From: a bacterium HR17 | Lineage (GTDB): Bacteria > Armatimonadota > Fervidibacteria > Fervidibacterales > Fervidibacteraceae | Assembly (NCBI GenBank): GCA_002898575.1 | Contig: BEHT01000002.1 | Location: 83,581-147,580 of the forward strand | Length of the DNA stretch: 64,000 nucleotides | Direction: 5' to 3' | In this document: positions 45,568 to 54,033 of the stretch, one piece after another | Position numbering within the stretch: position 1 is the stretch's first letter | Layout: each line of letters begins with the position of its first letter | The notes under the pieces: generated by a model | Databases searched by the model: none | What the model was told of the DNA's origin: nothing | Seen by the model: only the letters and a program-made list of their open reading frames with translations | Position numbers and translations under genes: made by a program

Positions 45568-46119
45568 TTACGGCAGAGTTTCTACCACGATGAAGTCGTT
45601 GGTGTAAACGCAAAGGGATGCGGCGATTTTAAGGGCGGATTCGGCGATGGCAGCGGCGTCCATGTCAGTGAAACGCAACAACGCTTTGGCAGCGGCAGCG
45701 GCATACGGTCCGCCCGAGCCCACTGCCAAAACGATGCCGTCGTTTTCTTCATCCGGCTCGATGACTTCACCCGCACCGGTGAGCAACAACATCTCGTGAG
45801 CGTCGGCGACGATCATCATCGCTTCCAAACGGCGCAGGGCGCGGTCAGTGCGCCAGTCTCGCGCCAGTTCCACGGCTGCGCGCTTCAAATCGCCCCGAAA
45901 CTCCTCCAGTTTCGCCTCAAAACGCTGGAGTAGGGCAAAGGCGTCAGCGACGGAGCCGGCAAAACCGGCTAAAACGCGGTCGCGATAGAGCCGCCGAATT
46001 TTGCGCGCCGCTTGTTTGACGACCGTTTCTCCCAGCGTCACTTGCCCATCGCCCGCCATGGCGATCTTACCGTTGCGTCGCACAGCGACAATGGTCGTGC
46101 CGTGAGCGCACTGGGTCAT
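45568..46119 (-). CDS. hslV: ATP-dependent protease subunit HslV (ClpQ)
   Basis: Proteolytic core of the HslUV protease. The 183-residue precursor MTQCAHG would be cleaved to expose Thr8 ([24 protein letters not shown]), the N-terminal nucleophile. Lys and Asp of the active site lie in [11 protein letters not shown] and AARKIRRLY. The C-terminus is [21 protein letters not shown], as expected. A seven-residue propeptide is longer than the single Met of E. coli HslV but similar to Bacillus ClpQ types. The start at ATG 46119 follows AAGGGG; longer frames lack family sequence. hslU is not in this neighbourhood. Confidence 0.92.
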   Translation of the reverse strand: MTQCAHGTTIVAVRRNGKIAMAGDGQVTLGETVVKQAARKIRRLYRDRVLAGFAGSVADAFALLQRFEAKLEEFRGDLKRAAVELARDWRTDRALRRLEAMMIVADAHEMLLLTGAGEVIEPDEENDGIVLAVGSGGPYAAAAAKALLRFTDMDAAAIAESALKIAASLCVYTNDFIVVETLP

Positions 46120-46142
46120 GTGTGTCGTCGCACCCCTTCGCG

Positions 46143-46325
46143 TCAGTAAGCCTGCAAAGCACTGTGCGTGGGTTGTTGCGGCACCGGCATGGCAGAAACC
46201 CCGCGGTAGTGCGGGAGTGGGTAGGCGGACATCGCCGTCCGTCGGGCGTGCCAATGCCGCAGCCATATTGTGGCTGCCAACAGCCACAGCAGAGCGGTCA
46301 ACAGCCAAGCCCACCGTTGGGACAT
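46143..46325 (-). CDS. small single-span membrane protein
   Basis: A 60-residue product with one membrane helix ([18 protein letters not shown]) followed by RHWHARR and a 30-residue polar tail. GGAGG lies 10 nt before the ATG at 46325, and the stop is 23 nt upstream of hslV on the same strand, so it looks like a real small gene of this transcript. No family recognised. Confidence 0.5.
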   Translation of the reverse strand: MSQRWAWLLTALLWLLAATIWLRHWHARRTAMSAYPLPHYRGVSAMPVPQQPTHSALQAY

Positions 46326-46435
46326 GGGTGGCATCGCCTCCAGCCGTCGGCGCACAACGCGTCATTGATTTTGACGCAGAGTTTGCCGACCACAGCGACA
46401 GAAAACCGTCCGAAGTCAATTCAATTGAAGTGGTC

Positions 46436-47323
46436 TCAAGGGACGATGGGGCGAAACAGGTAGGGTGCGCAAGGACCCTCGTCGGTGCGGTCGGTCCAAA
46501 ACTCCCAAAAGCGCCCCGAGTGAGGGTCTAACGAACGCCACGCCGATTGCTCCCAGTGCCCTGGGTTGCGCTGCCACTTGACATGCCCGTCTCCATACAT
46601 GTAGTCCGTGCCACCTGCATGCACGCGCATATCGCCCGGCAACACCAACTGTCCGTCCGGATTTGACCACCAATAAAACACCGCTCGCGTCCCGCACCGT
46701 TGGCTGTCGGGTGGCGGGACATAGCGCCACGGGTAGTCACCCAGCCAACGGGTAAAGCGCGGTTCGTGAGAACCGAAGGAAATCGGCGCCGCGTCGCCGT
46801 AAGCCTCAATCGCCAAAAAGCATTTGGTGGGATTGACGACCTCTGCCAACCGATATGCCCCCAGCAGCGCGTTGAACTGGTAACTGAACGGAACGGCGAA
46901 ACGGTAGTCGGTCGTGATAGCCGTCGGTGCCGCTGACGGGCACTGCATGACTTGATAACTGCGCAGATACACCTGCACCGTGTTGGACCAGTAAGTGCGC
47001 CGCGCCGGTATAGGCGTTGTGGATTCCGGCGGGCGGGCGTCCGGAGGCGAGGTGAAAAAGCCAAACTGGTCTAACCGCTGCGTGGTGGTTGGGTCGTTCA
47101 CAAAGGGGTTGCGTAGCGGAAAGGTGTCGTCCCAGTCTTGCGCGTATTGCTGTAGCGCCAGCGCGAGGTTGCGCTGATTGCTCAAGCATCCCGCTTGGTG
47201 TCCTTTCGCCCGCGCCTGACTGAAGACAGGGAAGAGCAATCCCGCCAAGATGGCGAGGATGGCGATGACCGTCAGTAACTCCACCAGTGTAAAGCCGTGC
47301 GACAGATGACCCCGCGCTGTCAT
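46436..47323 (-). CDS. DUF1559-like prepilin-type protein
   Basis: A 295-residue pseudopilin. Leader [10 protein letters not shown] is followed by cleavage [31 protein letters not shown]. The family segment [21 protein letters not shown] and a C-terminal [16 protein letters not shown] are present; the latter is the H-x9-DG motif typical of this class. These proteins are very numerous in Planctomycetes and Armatimonadota and their function is unclear. AAGGAGG precedes the ATG. It is the third gene of a prepilin-lipoprotein-prepilin set. Confidence 0.9.
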   Translation of the reverse strand: MTARGHLSHGFTLVELLTVIAILAILAGLLFPVFSQARAKGHQAGCLSNQRNLALALQQYAQDWDDTFPLRNPFVNDPTTTQRLDQFGFFTSPPDARPPESTTPIPARRTYWSNTVQVYLRSYQVMQCPSAAPTAITTDYRFAVPFSYQFNALLGAYRLAEVVNPTKCFLAIEAYGDAAPISFGSHEPRFTRWLGDYPWRYVPPPDSQRCGTRAVFYWWSNPDGQLVLPGDMRVHAGGTDYMYGDGHVKWQRNPGHWEQSAWRSLDPHSGRFWEFWTDRTDEGPCAPYLFRPIVP

Positions 47324-47398
47324 GGCATGCCTCCTTGACCGATTTCGCCCTCACTAAGGATGCGACCAGAGTAGAATGGCAGCAAGTTCCTTGGCGCG

Positions 47399-47581
47399 TC
47401 AATGCGGCTGGGTGGCTGTAGAGGGCTTGGCGCGCAAAGGCTGAGGGGCGGCGAGCAAGGTCTCAGAGACATCCGTTCGCGCTCCCGGCGGAGGTGAAGC
47501 CGCCTCTTGTTGCGTTTTCTGGCACCCAGTAAGAGCGACGAGCACACAAAGCCACAACACCCGACGCACGCGGGCGAGCAT
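47399..47581 (-). CDS. small lipoprotein between two prepilin genes
   Basis: A 60-residue product with a lipoprotein signal (RRVLWLCVLVALTGC, lipobox LTGC) and a 40-residue Pro/Ala/Thr-rich mature chain. TAGGAGGCG, overlapping the stop of the preceding prepilin gene, is its ribosome site, and the start is 14 nt after that stop, so it is translated with it. Function unknown; possibly a small accessory of the pseudopilins. Confidence 0.65.
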   Translation of the reverse strand: MLARVRRVLWLCVLVALTGCQKTQQEAASPPPGARTDVSETLLAAPQPLRAKPSTATQPH

Positions 47582-47595
47582 CGGCTCTTCGCCTC

Positions 47596-48450
47596 CTAAC
47601 CGTTGGGATCAGTCACCAATGGGTTCGTCGGGTGCAACCAGTAGTAGATGATGTTGTTGGACGGTCCGATCCACATCCAAGGTCGCCCGTTCGGGAGCGT
47701 CGTCTCTGTGCCTGGCGGAATTTGCCAAAAACTGCGGGTCATCCCGTCGCGAAACCAGCGGACATGTCCGTCCACGAAGCCGTAAACGCGCCCGCCTTGG
47801 TGAGGTGGGGGGTGGTCAGATTGACGCCAATCGCCGAAAACTGTCCAGCGCGCCATGCGCGTGAGGGTGGGGTTAAAAGGATAACCGCCCTGCGTCGCGT
47901 TCACGATGAGCGGCTGATTAGTCGTCCCCCACGCAAAAGAGCGGCTCCATGGCTCCAAAAACAGCATCACACTGGACGGGTTGACAATACCCGCTTGCGA
48001 AAAGTTGCCCAAGCAGACATTGATGGTGTAGGCGAAATGATACTTCGCTTCTCCCCGCGCCGGAAATTGGCTCAAATAGTCGCGGGCGAAAGTGTGTTCT
48101 AAAGGTGGGCTGGACGGGCAAGCGTGAATTTGGGCGTTTTGCAGGTAAGGAAAGGTCGTGCTCAGCCAAAACATCGCATCGTCGCCAGGTTTATCCAGCG
48201 TGTCTGGAAACAAAAAGAAAAAGCCCTGCGCCATCCACTCCGGTGGCTCACCGTTAGGCAACAACTCGTCGTAGTCTTGGCTGTATTGCAGCGTCGCAAG
48301 GCTCAAGTTGCGCAAGTTACTCGCACAACTCGCTTGCCGCGCCTTTTCGCGGGCGCTGCTGAACACCGGAAACAAAATGCCCGCTAAAATGGCGATGATG
48401 GCGACGACGACTAACAGTTCAATCAGTGTGAAAGCCCGCCGGTGTGCCAT
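47596..48450 (-). CDS. DUF1559-like prepilin-type protein
   Basis: A 284-residue pseudopilin with a very short leader (MAHRRA) before [33 protein letters not shown]. The segment [21 protein letters not shown] and a C-terminal [20 protein letters not shown] (H-x-DG motif) follow. Its N-terminus is nearly the consensus for the class. AAGGAG is 10 nt upstream. The gene begins the cluster that continues with the lipoprotein, the second prepilin, a small membrane protein and hslV on the same strand. Confidence 0.9.
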   Translation of the reverse strand: MAHRRAFTLIELLVVVAIIAILAGILFPVFSSAREKARQASCASNLRNLSLATLQYSQDYDELLPNGEPPEWMAQGFFFLFPDTLDKPGDDAMFWLSTTFPYLQNAQIHACPSSPPLEHTFARDYLSQFPARGEAKYHFAYTINVCLGNFSQAGIVNPSSVMLFLEPWSRSFAWGTTNQPLIVNATQGGYPFNPTLTRMARWTVFGDWRQSDHPPPHQGGRVYGFVDGHVRWFRDGMTRSFWQIPPGTETTLPNGRPWMWIGPSNNIIYYWLHPTNPLVTDPNG

Positions 48451-48686
48451 GAACGCCCACTCCTTGTTGAGTGAACGGCGTCCCTGTCCTCATTTGAACC
48501 TTCAAAGCGCAAGCGAAATAATGGGCGAGGCGCAGCCCGCAGGACGCTGCACCGTTTCGCCGACCTCACCCGCTGCGACCGAGGGGCACCTCGCAAACCC
48601 TATCGGCGCTTTCCCTCCGACGCTTTAATCGTGGTTTATGTAAACTTATCGTGCTTTTCCTCAGCCGTCAAGGCGGGAATTGCCCT

Positions 48687-49871
48687 TCAGGCGCTTTTTA
48701 CGGCGCGGCGAACTTGGGCGAACTTTTCCAGCGCGAAATCCAAGTCGTCTTTGGTGTGCACCGCTGATAACATGACCCGAATGCGTGCCGCTCCGCGCGG
48801 GACAGTTGGGTAACCGATGGCTTGGGCGAAAATCCCCTCGTCAAACAGGCGCCGCGAAAACTCCTGCGCCAACGCCGCATCGCCTAACATCACGGGCGTG
48901 ATGGGTGTTTGTGTTCGTCCGATGTCAAAGCCCAGCGCCTTTAACCCTTCTTGGAAGTAGCGGGCGTTTTCCCACAGCCGTTGCACCCGCTCTTCGTTTC
49001 GCTGTAGGATGTCCACTGCTGCGATGCATGCCGCAACATCGGCAGGTGCCATGCCCGTGCTGAACAAAAACGGTCTGCCCCGTTGCCGCAGGTATTCGCA
49101 CAGTTCTGTCCCGCCAGCGACATAACCGCCGATGACGCCGAAGGCTTTGGAGAGGGTGCCGACTTCAATGTCCACTTCACCGTGCAACCCGAAGTGGTCT
49201 ACAATGCCCCGTCCGCCCCGTCCCAACACACCTTCTCCGTGGGCATCGTCCACCATGACGATGGCGTCGTATTCCTTCGCCAAGCCCACGATATCGGGCA
49301 GCGGTGCGATGTCGCCGTCCATGCTGAACACGCCATCGGTCACGATCAACGCCCTACGGAAGCGGTGGCGATGTTCCCGCAATTTCGCCCGCAAGTCGTC
49401 CACATCGCAGTGGGCATAGCGGATGATGTCCGCCCGCGACAAACGGCAGCCGTCAATGATGGACGCGTGGTTGAGTTCGTCGGAGAAGATACCGTCTTCG
49501 CGCCCCATCAAAGCGGGGATAGTCGCCAAGTTGGCGCAGAAACCGCTTTGAAAACTGACGACGGCTTCCGCCCCTTTGAACGCCGCCAGTTTGTGTTCCA
49601 ACTCCAAGTGCAACCGCGTCGTCCCCGCGATGGTGCGCACCGCACCGGGACCGACGCCGAACTGGTCAACGGCGCGTTTGGCGGATTCTTTCAGCACGGG
49701 GTCGTTGCAAAAGCCGAGGTAGTTGTTGGAGCACAAGTTGAGGACTTTGCGCCCGTCCACGACGATCCACGCGCCCTGCGGGCTTTCTAGCGTGCGGATG
49801 GTCACCAGCAAACTTTCCTGCTGCAGGGCGTCCAACTCCTGCCGCACAAACGCCAGCACTTCGCGCACCAT
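48687..49871 (-). CDS. kbl: glycine C-acetyltransferase (2-amino-3-ketobutyrate CoA ligase)
   Basis: PLP enzyme converting 2-amino-3-ketobutyrate and CoA to glycine and acetyl-CoA. The 394-residue chain has [35 protein letters not shown], the PLP-binding Asp in [13 protein letters not shown] and the Schiff-base Lys in [17 protein letters not shown]. These fit Kbl better than 8-amino-7-oxononanoate synthase (BioF), particularly the N-terminal region and [19 protein letters not shown] Tdh-like gene at 10.8-11.8 kb could supply its substrate. Kbl and BioF remain hard to separate by eye. Confidence 0.85.
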   Translation of the reverse strand: MVREVLAFVRQELDALQQESLLVTIRTLESPQGAWIVVDGRKVLNLCSNNYLGFCNDPVLKESAKRAVDQFGVGPGAVRTIAGTTRLHLELEHKLAAFKGAEAVVSFQSGFCANLATIPALMGREDGIFSDELNHASIIDGCRLSRADIIRYAHCDVDDLRAKLREHRHRFRRALIVTDGVFSMDGDIAPLPDIVGLAKEYDAIVMVDDAHGEGVLGRGGRGIVDHFGLHGEVDIEVGTLSKAFGVIGGYVAGGTELCEYLRQRGRPFLFSTGMAPADVAACIAAVDILQRNEERVQRLWENARYFQEGLKALGFDIGRTQTPITPVMLGDAALAQEFSRRLFDEGIFAQAIGYPTVPRGAARIRVMLSAVHTKDDLDFALEKFAQVRRAVKSA

Positions 49872-49919
49872 AGCGCTCTCACCGCCTTCAAGGCAGGTTT
49901 GCGGGTGTTGCCCTGCATC

Positions 49920-49949
49920 ATTGTAGCGTCACCCCTATCGCCGTAACAA
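49920..49949 (-). promoter_or_regulatory. putative promoter of kbl
   Basis: Minus strand: TTGTTA (49944-49949) and TACAAT (49920-49925) with an 18-nt spacer, in the gap before kbl. The match is moderate, and transcription would start about 40 nt before the ATG at 49871. Confidence 0.45.
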
Positions 49950-50088
49950 CGCTCATCGGGGCACCAACGGTGCGTCGCTCAATGCGTCCGGCGAGAGATG
50001 TCCCTTCGTACCTTAGCCGCTCCTCCCCGCACTCAACCGAACGAACAGCGACCGCCGCAAACTTACACGCCGAACGGAGTGATTGTGG

Positions 50089-52047
50089 ATGGCAGTGTTT
50101 CAACCGACAGCGATTGTGGGCAACGGTCGGGCGTTGGTGGCTTTAGGACACGCCGCTGAACTGATGGCGTTTTTTTACCCGCGCTGCGACGACGCCCAAC
50201 ATGTCCGCGAGGGCTTGACAGGCGTGTATCTGGACGGACACGGCTTTTCTTGGCTATTTGGGAGCGAATGGCAAAGACGCCAAAGTTACCTTGACGGCAG
50301 CGCCGCTGTCGTAACCGAACTGATCAGCCCCGCGTTGGGTTTGGGTGTCAGCGTGTGTGATGTCATGCTGCCCGATGAACCTGTTTTGCTGCGACAATGG
50401 CAGGTGCGGAGTTTGGACGGCAAACCCAAGCGGTTGCGATTGCTGCACTACTTGGAACTGACGCTGGACGGTTGCGAATGGCAGCAAGCGGTGCAGGTCG
50501 TTCCTTTGCTTCATCCCAGCCCGCGCCCTGCTGTCGTGCAATGGCGGCAAGGGATTTGGTGTGCTGTCGGGAGCGATTTGCCCTTCCAAATGTGGCAATG
50601 CGGCAAAGCCACGCTTGACGCCTCCAACCATCCCAAACCCGACATGATGGACGGCTGGCTCAACGGGCAAGTGCTGGAGATCGGGCGCGTCGCCTTCGCC
50701 GTCGGGTGGCAACTGGCTCTCCCCGCGTTGGGGGCGATGGAACGAACGATGGCAATTGCCTTCGGTGACGGCAAACGCCCTGTCTTGCGCCGATTAGCCC
50801 GCGCGTTGTCCACACCGTTTGAGGTGCACCTCCAGCGACACCGACAGGAATGGCGGCGCTGGACTCATCGGCTCGCACCGTCCGTCAAAACGACCCTCAC
50901 CTCTGCGGAGGCGCTGCGACGCGCCGGCGCCGACGATGCCGCCGCGCTGCGGCGAGTCGTGGAAGCGGCGTTGTGGACGCTGCGGCTCACTTGGGACAAA
51001 GGTGTCGGCGCGCCGGTTGCGGCGCCTGAATTTGACCCGACTTTTGAAGCCAGCGGCGGTTACGGGTTTTGCTGGTGCCGCGACGCCGCGTTCGTCGCTC
51101 AGGCGTTGGCACAACTGGGCATGGCGCAAAAAGCCGTCCGCTTTTTCGCGTGGTGCGTCAGAGCGCAATCGCCTGACGGCTATTTTCACCAGCGTTATTG
51201 GCTGGACGGCACTTTAGCGCCTGCATGGAGCGAAGACCATGACAGTTTGCAGTTAGATCAAACCGCCACCGTCCTTTGGGCGATGGCGGAAGTGTTGGCG
51301 CACCTTGCCGAGCGCCCGTCCCCAACGCTGTGGACGATGGCAGAAAGAGCCCTGCGGTTTTTAGAAAGTCGGTTGGTCGCCTGCCTTCACGCGACGGGCA
51401 TGGACTTGTGGGAAACTTTTCGCGGCAGTTTCACCTACACCCAAGCGACCTTCGTCGCTGCCTTCCGAGCCGGCAGTCAATTGGCGACGGTGATGGGCGA
51501 GGGCACCGATGCCGCTCGTTGGCGACAACTGGCAGAGCAAACGAAAGCGACATTGCTGCAAAAGTTTTGGGCGGGCGAAAAATTTTTGCGGGGTTTTACG
51601 CCCGACGGTCGTCCCGACCCGACGCCTGACGCGTCCGTGTTGGGTGTCATCGTGCCTTTCGGTATTTTGGACTTGACCGATGTGTCAGAGCGGCGCATCG
51701 CCGAAATTGCTGTCCGCCAAGTGTTGAACGCACTGGCACGACCGATGCCCGACGGCGGTCTCGCCGTTTGGCGCTTCGCCGGCGACCATTACGCATGGGG
51801 TATGGCAAGCACCCCTGCGACTTTGTGGCTGGGCTTAGCAGCGATGCAACTGTGGCGGGTAACGCGCCACGACGAATGGCGCACTATCGCCCAGCGGTGT
51901 CTGCACACCGTTGCCCAACACACGACGCCCGCAGGGTTGTTGGCGGAAATGTTTGACCCGTTCGGCTCTGGCTATTGGGCAGCAGGGCACGGCTGGTCGG
52001 CAGCGTGGCTATTGCTATTGGTGCTTTCGCTGGCAGATGGCGGGTGA
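50089..52047 (+). CDS. GH15 glucoamylase-like glycoside hydrolase
   Basis: A 652-residue protein without a signal peptide. An N-terminal beta domain (VREGLTGVYLDGHGFSWLFG..., about 1-270) is followed by an (alpha/alpha)6 barrel: GGYGFCWCRDAAFVAQALAQLG, SPDGYFHQRYWLDGT, and general acid candidate Glu in GMDLWETFRGSFTYTQATFV. The base candidate Glu is in AGLLAEMFDP, followed by AAGHGWSAAW. This is the bacterial glucoamylase/dextranase arrangement of family GH15, releasing glucose from alpha-glucans. glgA lies 2 kb away, consistent with glycogen turnover in the cytoplasm. The ATG at 50089 has GGAGTG 8 nt upstream. Its 3' end overlaps trmI by 76 bp. Confidence 0.88.
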   Translation: MAVFQPTAIVGNGRALVALGHAAELMAFFYPRCDDAQHVREGLTGVYLDGHGFSWLFGSEWQRRQSYLDGSAAVVTELISPALGLGVSVCDVMLPDEPVLLRQWQVRSLDGKPKRLRLLHYLELTLDGCEWQQAVQVVPLLHPSPRPAVVQWRQGIWCAVGSDLPFQMWQCGKATLDASNHPKPDMMDGWLNGQVLEIGRVAFAVGWQLALPALGAMERTMAIAFGDGKRPVLRRLARALSTPFEVHLQRHRQEWRRWTHRLAPSVKTTLTSAEALRRAGADDAAALRRVVEAALWTLRLTWDKGVGAPVAAPEFDPTFEASGGYGFCWCRDAAFVAQALAQLGMAQKAVRFFAWCVRAQSPDGYFHQRYWLDGTLAPAWSEDHDSLQLDQTATVLWAMAEVLAHLAERPSPTLWTMAERALRFLESRLVACLHATGMDLWETFRGSFTYTQATFVAAFRAGSQLATVMGEGTDAARWRQLAEQTKATLLQKFWAGEKFLRGFTPDGRPDPTPDASVLGVIVPFGILDLTDVSERRIAEIAVRQVLNALARPMPDGGLAVWRFAGDHYAWGMASTPATLWLGLAAMQLWRVTRHDEWRTIAQRCLHTVAQHTTPAGLLAEMFDPFGSGYWAAGHGWSAAWLLLLVLSLADGG

Positions 52048-52826
52048 AACGCCTTGACTTTGCGGGCAAACAGTAAAAAGGCAGTGTGGGCGACCATACG
52101 GTCTTCAGGACGCAAGCGGTCGGGGTTAGGCTTGTAATGGCGCAACAGCAGTTCGCTCACTTCCACATCCAGCAGCGGCAGTTTTTTCATCGCCCGCAGC
52201 GTTTCGCTGACTTGGTTGGTCGTCGGCACAAGCACGACGAGCGTTCCGCCGCTGGCTAACGCGTCCAGGGCTTGGGGCAAGTAAAGCCAAGGCTCACGCA
52301 CATCCAAAAAGACGACATCGGCGTTGCCCTCTTCAAACCCGTCGGCGATGTCCTTGACCTTGAAGGTGACGCGGTGGAGCAACCCTGCCCGTTCCACATT
52401 GCGCCGCGCCAGTTCGGAAAATTCGGGGCGCCGCTCGTAAGAGAACACGTGCCCGTTGTCGCCGACGGCTGCCGCGAACATCAGCGTGGATGCCCCGCTC
52501 CCGCTGCCCGATTCCACGACGATGCTGCCAGCGGTCACGCCTGCCCGCACGACGATGTAGCCCATTTCTTTGGGGTAGGTGACTTGGGTTTGGCGCTTGA
52601 CGGCGTGCAGCACCCAATCGGCGGGCGTCGGGCGCACCGCCACCAACGGTTGCCCCAAATGCGACCGCACGATTGCCCCTGCCTCTTGCCCGACCAATTC
52701 GCTCAAATCAAACACGCCGTCAGCGGTCGTGAACTTTTCGCCGACTTGGGCGATCCACCGCTGCGACTTTTCAGGGTCCGGCGGGAGCAACAGCACCCAC
52801 TCGCCTTGCTGCAACGGCTTGGGCAA
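51972..52826 (-). CDS. trmI: tRNA (adenine-N1-)-methyltransferase TrmI
   Basis: Methylates A58 in the T loop of tRNA, important in thermophiles. The 284-residue protein has an N-terminal beta domain and a Rossmann domain with SAM motif VVESGSGSGASTLMFAAAVG. KRQTQVTYPKEMGYIVVRAGV is the characteristic TrmI linker (Q-x-x-YPKD/E). FLDVREPWLYLPQALDALASGG, FVPTTNQV-like and a core ending at TAFLLFARK follow. A further 25-residue polar tail (FHPPSASESTNSNS...) is encoded antisense to the GH15 gene end. TTG start with AAGGAGTGA upstream. Confidence 0.92.
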   Translation of the reverse strand: MPKPLQQGEWVLLLPPDPEKSQRWIAQVGEKFTTADGVFDLSELVGQEAGAIVRSHLGQPLVAVRPTPADWVLHAVKRQTQVTYPKEMGYIVVRAGVTAGSIVVESGSGSGASTLMFAAAVGDNGHVFSYERRPEFSELARRNVERAGLLHRVTFKVKDIADGFEEGNADVVFLDVREPWLYLPQALDALASGGTLVVLVPTTNQVSETLRAMKKLPLLDVEVSELLLRHYKPNPDRLRPEDRMVAHTAFLLFARKVKAFHPPSASESTNSNSHAADQPCPAAQ

Positions 52827-52899
52827 CCGCTATCACTCCTTGATACTGCCGTTATCGGTTACAACGCGCAAAATTGTGCGGGGGCATTGTCACGCGCCC

Positions 52900-53766
52900 T
52901 TACGGTGCAGTTTCAGTGTGCACATAACAGCGCAAAGTGTAAACGGGTCGGTCACCACCGCTGCAGGTCCACTTCCACACGCAGCCGCGATTTTTGGCGT
53001 GCTCGTTCAGCCCCGCCGCGAAAATGCTCAGCCATTCACCTAGCGTGTGAGGTCGGTCCAACGCCGCACCAAACAGGGAGCGCATTTTGCGCACCGTCAA
53101 CGGGATTTCGGGGTTGGCAGGCAGCACCATGCCCCGATACTCAGGGAGCAACTTGTAGTTGACATTTTGGTGCCACTCAGGGTCAATGTTGAAGTAAACG
53201 CCTGTCAGGTCTTTAATGCGGTCGCGCAAGTAATCCAGCGCGTAATCGTCCTGCAACGGGCGCAAGTCAATCGGTTCGCGCTTCACGAGGTCACCGTCGG
53301 GTTGCACCCGCAGCCACACGCGGATGATGCCGCCTGCGGGCGCCCCTTTGGGTTTCTCCCACTTCCAGTCAAACGCGCGGTTGTTGCATGTCCACAGCTT
53401 TTTGCCGCCGATGACGACGGGCATGGGCGTGCGGGCAAATTGGCGGTTGGGAAATTGCGCCCGCAAGGCGCGGGGCAACGGCGTCCTCTCCCAACCCGCA
53501 CCGAACAAAAACGCCAACACTTCCCCTGCCGTAGCGCCCTGCACCGTTACACCGACCATGTGGGGCGGGAAAGTGTAGCGCTGCACGAAAGCACGGGTCG
53601 CAGCGTCCATTTCCAACCGTGCCGTCGTGCGTTTCGCCAATGCGCTCAACACTTCCCCCAGCGTCGTGCGCTCCGTGATGCGCACTGAAAACGCCGTGCG
53701 GGGTTGTGCCACCAAAGCGCTCAACGCTGCCGTCGTCACACCCCATAGCAACCATCGCCCACGCAT
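52900..53766 (-). CDS. hypothetical secreted protein with STN-like domain
   Basis: A protein of about 288 residues. A signal peptide (GRWLLWGVTTAALSALVAQ) is followed by FSVRITERTTLGEVLSALAKRTTARLEMDAATRAFVQRYTF. This resembles the secretin/TonB short N-terminal (STN) domain, in which a beta strand leads into TLxEVLxxLxxxTG. The remaining 200 residues hold paired Cys/Trp motifs (LWTCNNRAFDWKWEKP, CVWKWTCSGG) and no known catalytic site. No secretin channel domain is present. The ATG at 53766 has AAAGGAG upstream. Probably periplasmic; function unknown. Confidence 0.65.
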   Translation of the reverse strand: MRGRWLLWGVTTAALSALVAQPRTAFSVRITERTTLGEVLSALAKRTTARLEMDAATRAFVQRYTFPPHMVGVTVQGATAGEVLAFLFGAGWERTPLPRALRAQFPNRQFARTPMPVVIGGKKLWTCNNRAFDWKWEKPKGAPAGGIIRVWLRVQPDGDLVKREPIDLRPLQDDYALDYLRDRIKDLTGVYFNIDPEWHQNVNYKLLPEYRGMVLPANPEIPLTVRKMRSLFGAALDRPHTLGEWLSIFAAGLNEHAKNRGCVWKWTCSGGDRPVYTLRCYVHTETAP

Positions 53767-53856
53767 TCGCGCTCTCGCTCCTTTCAACGAGTTTTGCGCC
53801 TGCCACTATTTTACCAGTGGCGTGCTGGCGGCGGATAGTTGACGGACGGCGTGTGC

Positions 53857-53963
53857 TGTGTTGAACAGCGGGGTTTGTTCGGAGGGCGGCTCTCCTGAGC
53901 CGCCGAAAAAAACGGCGTGAACACCGTAAGGGCGCGTCGGGAGACGCGCCCTCTAAGGCACTG
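53857..53963. repeat. intact composite palindromic repeat (two hairpins)
   Basis: Same order as the copy at 32291-32396: a CTGTGTTGAACAGCGGGG lead, hairpin GGCGGCTC-TCCT-GAGCCGCC (53885-53904), a spacer of about 25 nt, hairpin GGGCGCGTC-GGGA-GACGCGCCC (53930-53951), then CTCTAAGGCACTG. The second loop is GGGA rather than AGGA, which can still pair with TCCT through a G.U pair. It occupies the 246-bp gap between glgA and the secreted-protein gene. Confidence 0.9.
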
Positions 53964-54033
53964 CCAAAAAGGAAAATTCAACAAAGCAAACGGCATACGC
54001 AACCTGCGTGACACGCTTTCGCAAGCGATGTTT

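Noticed and set aside
48515..48640. c-di-GMP (GEMM) or cobalamin riboswitch before a prepilin gene
   Set aside because: Core consensus segments of those riboswitches are not present; only generic GC-rich hairpins are seen.
50089..52047. Loss of the catalytic acid in the GH15 protein (QLDQT where some relatives have QxDET)
   Set aside because: The likely general acid is the Glu in GMDLWETF, which is present, as is a base candidate in LLAEMFDP.
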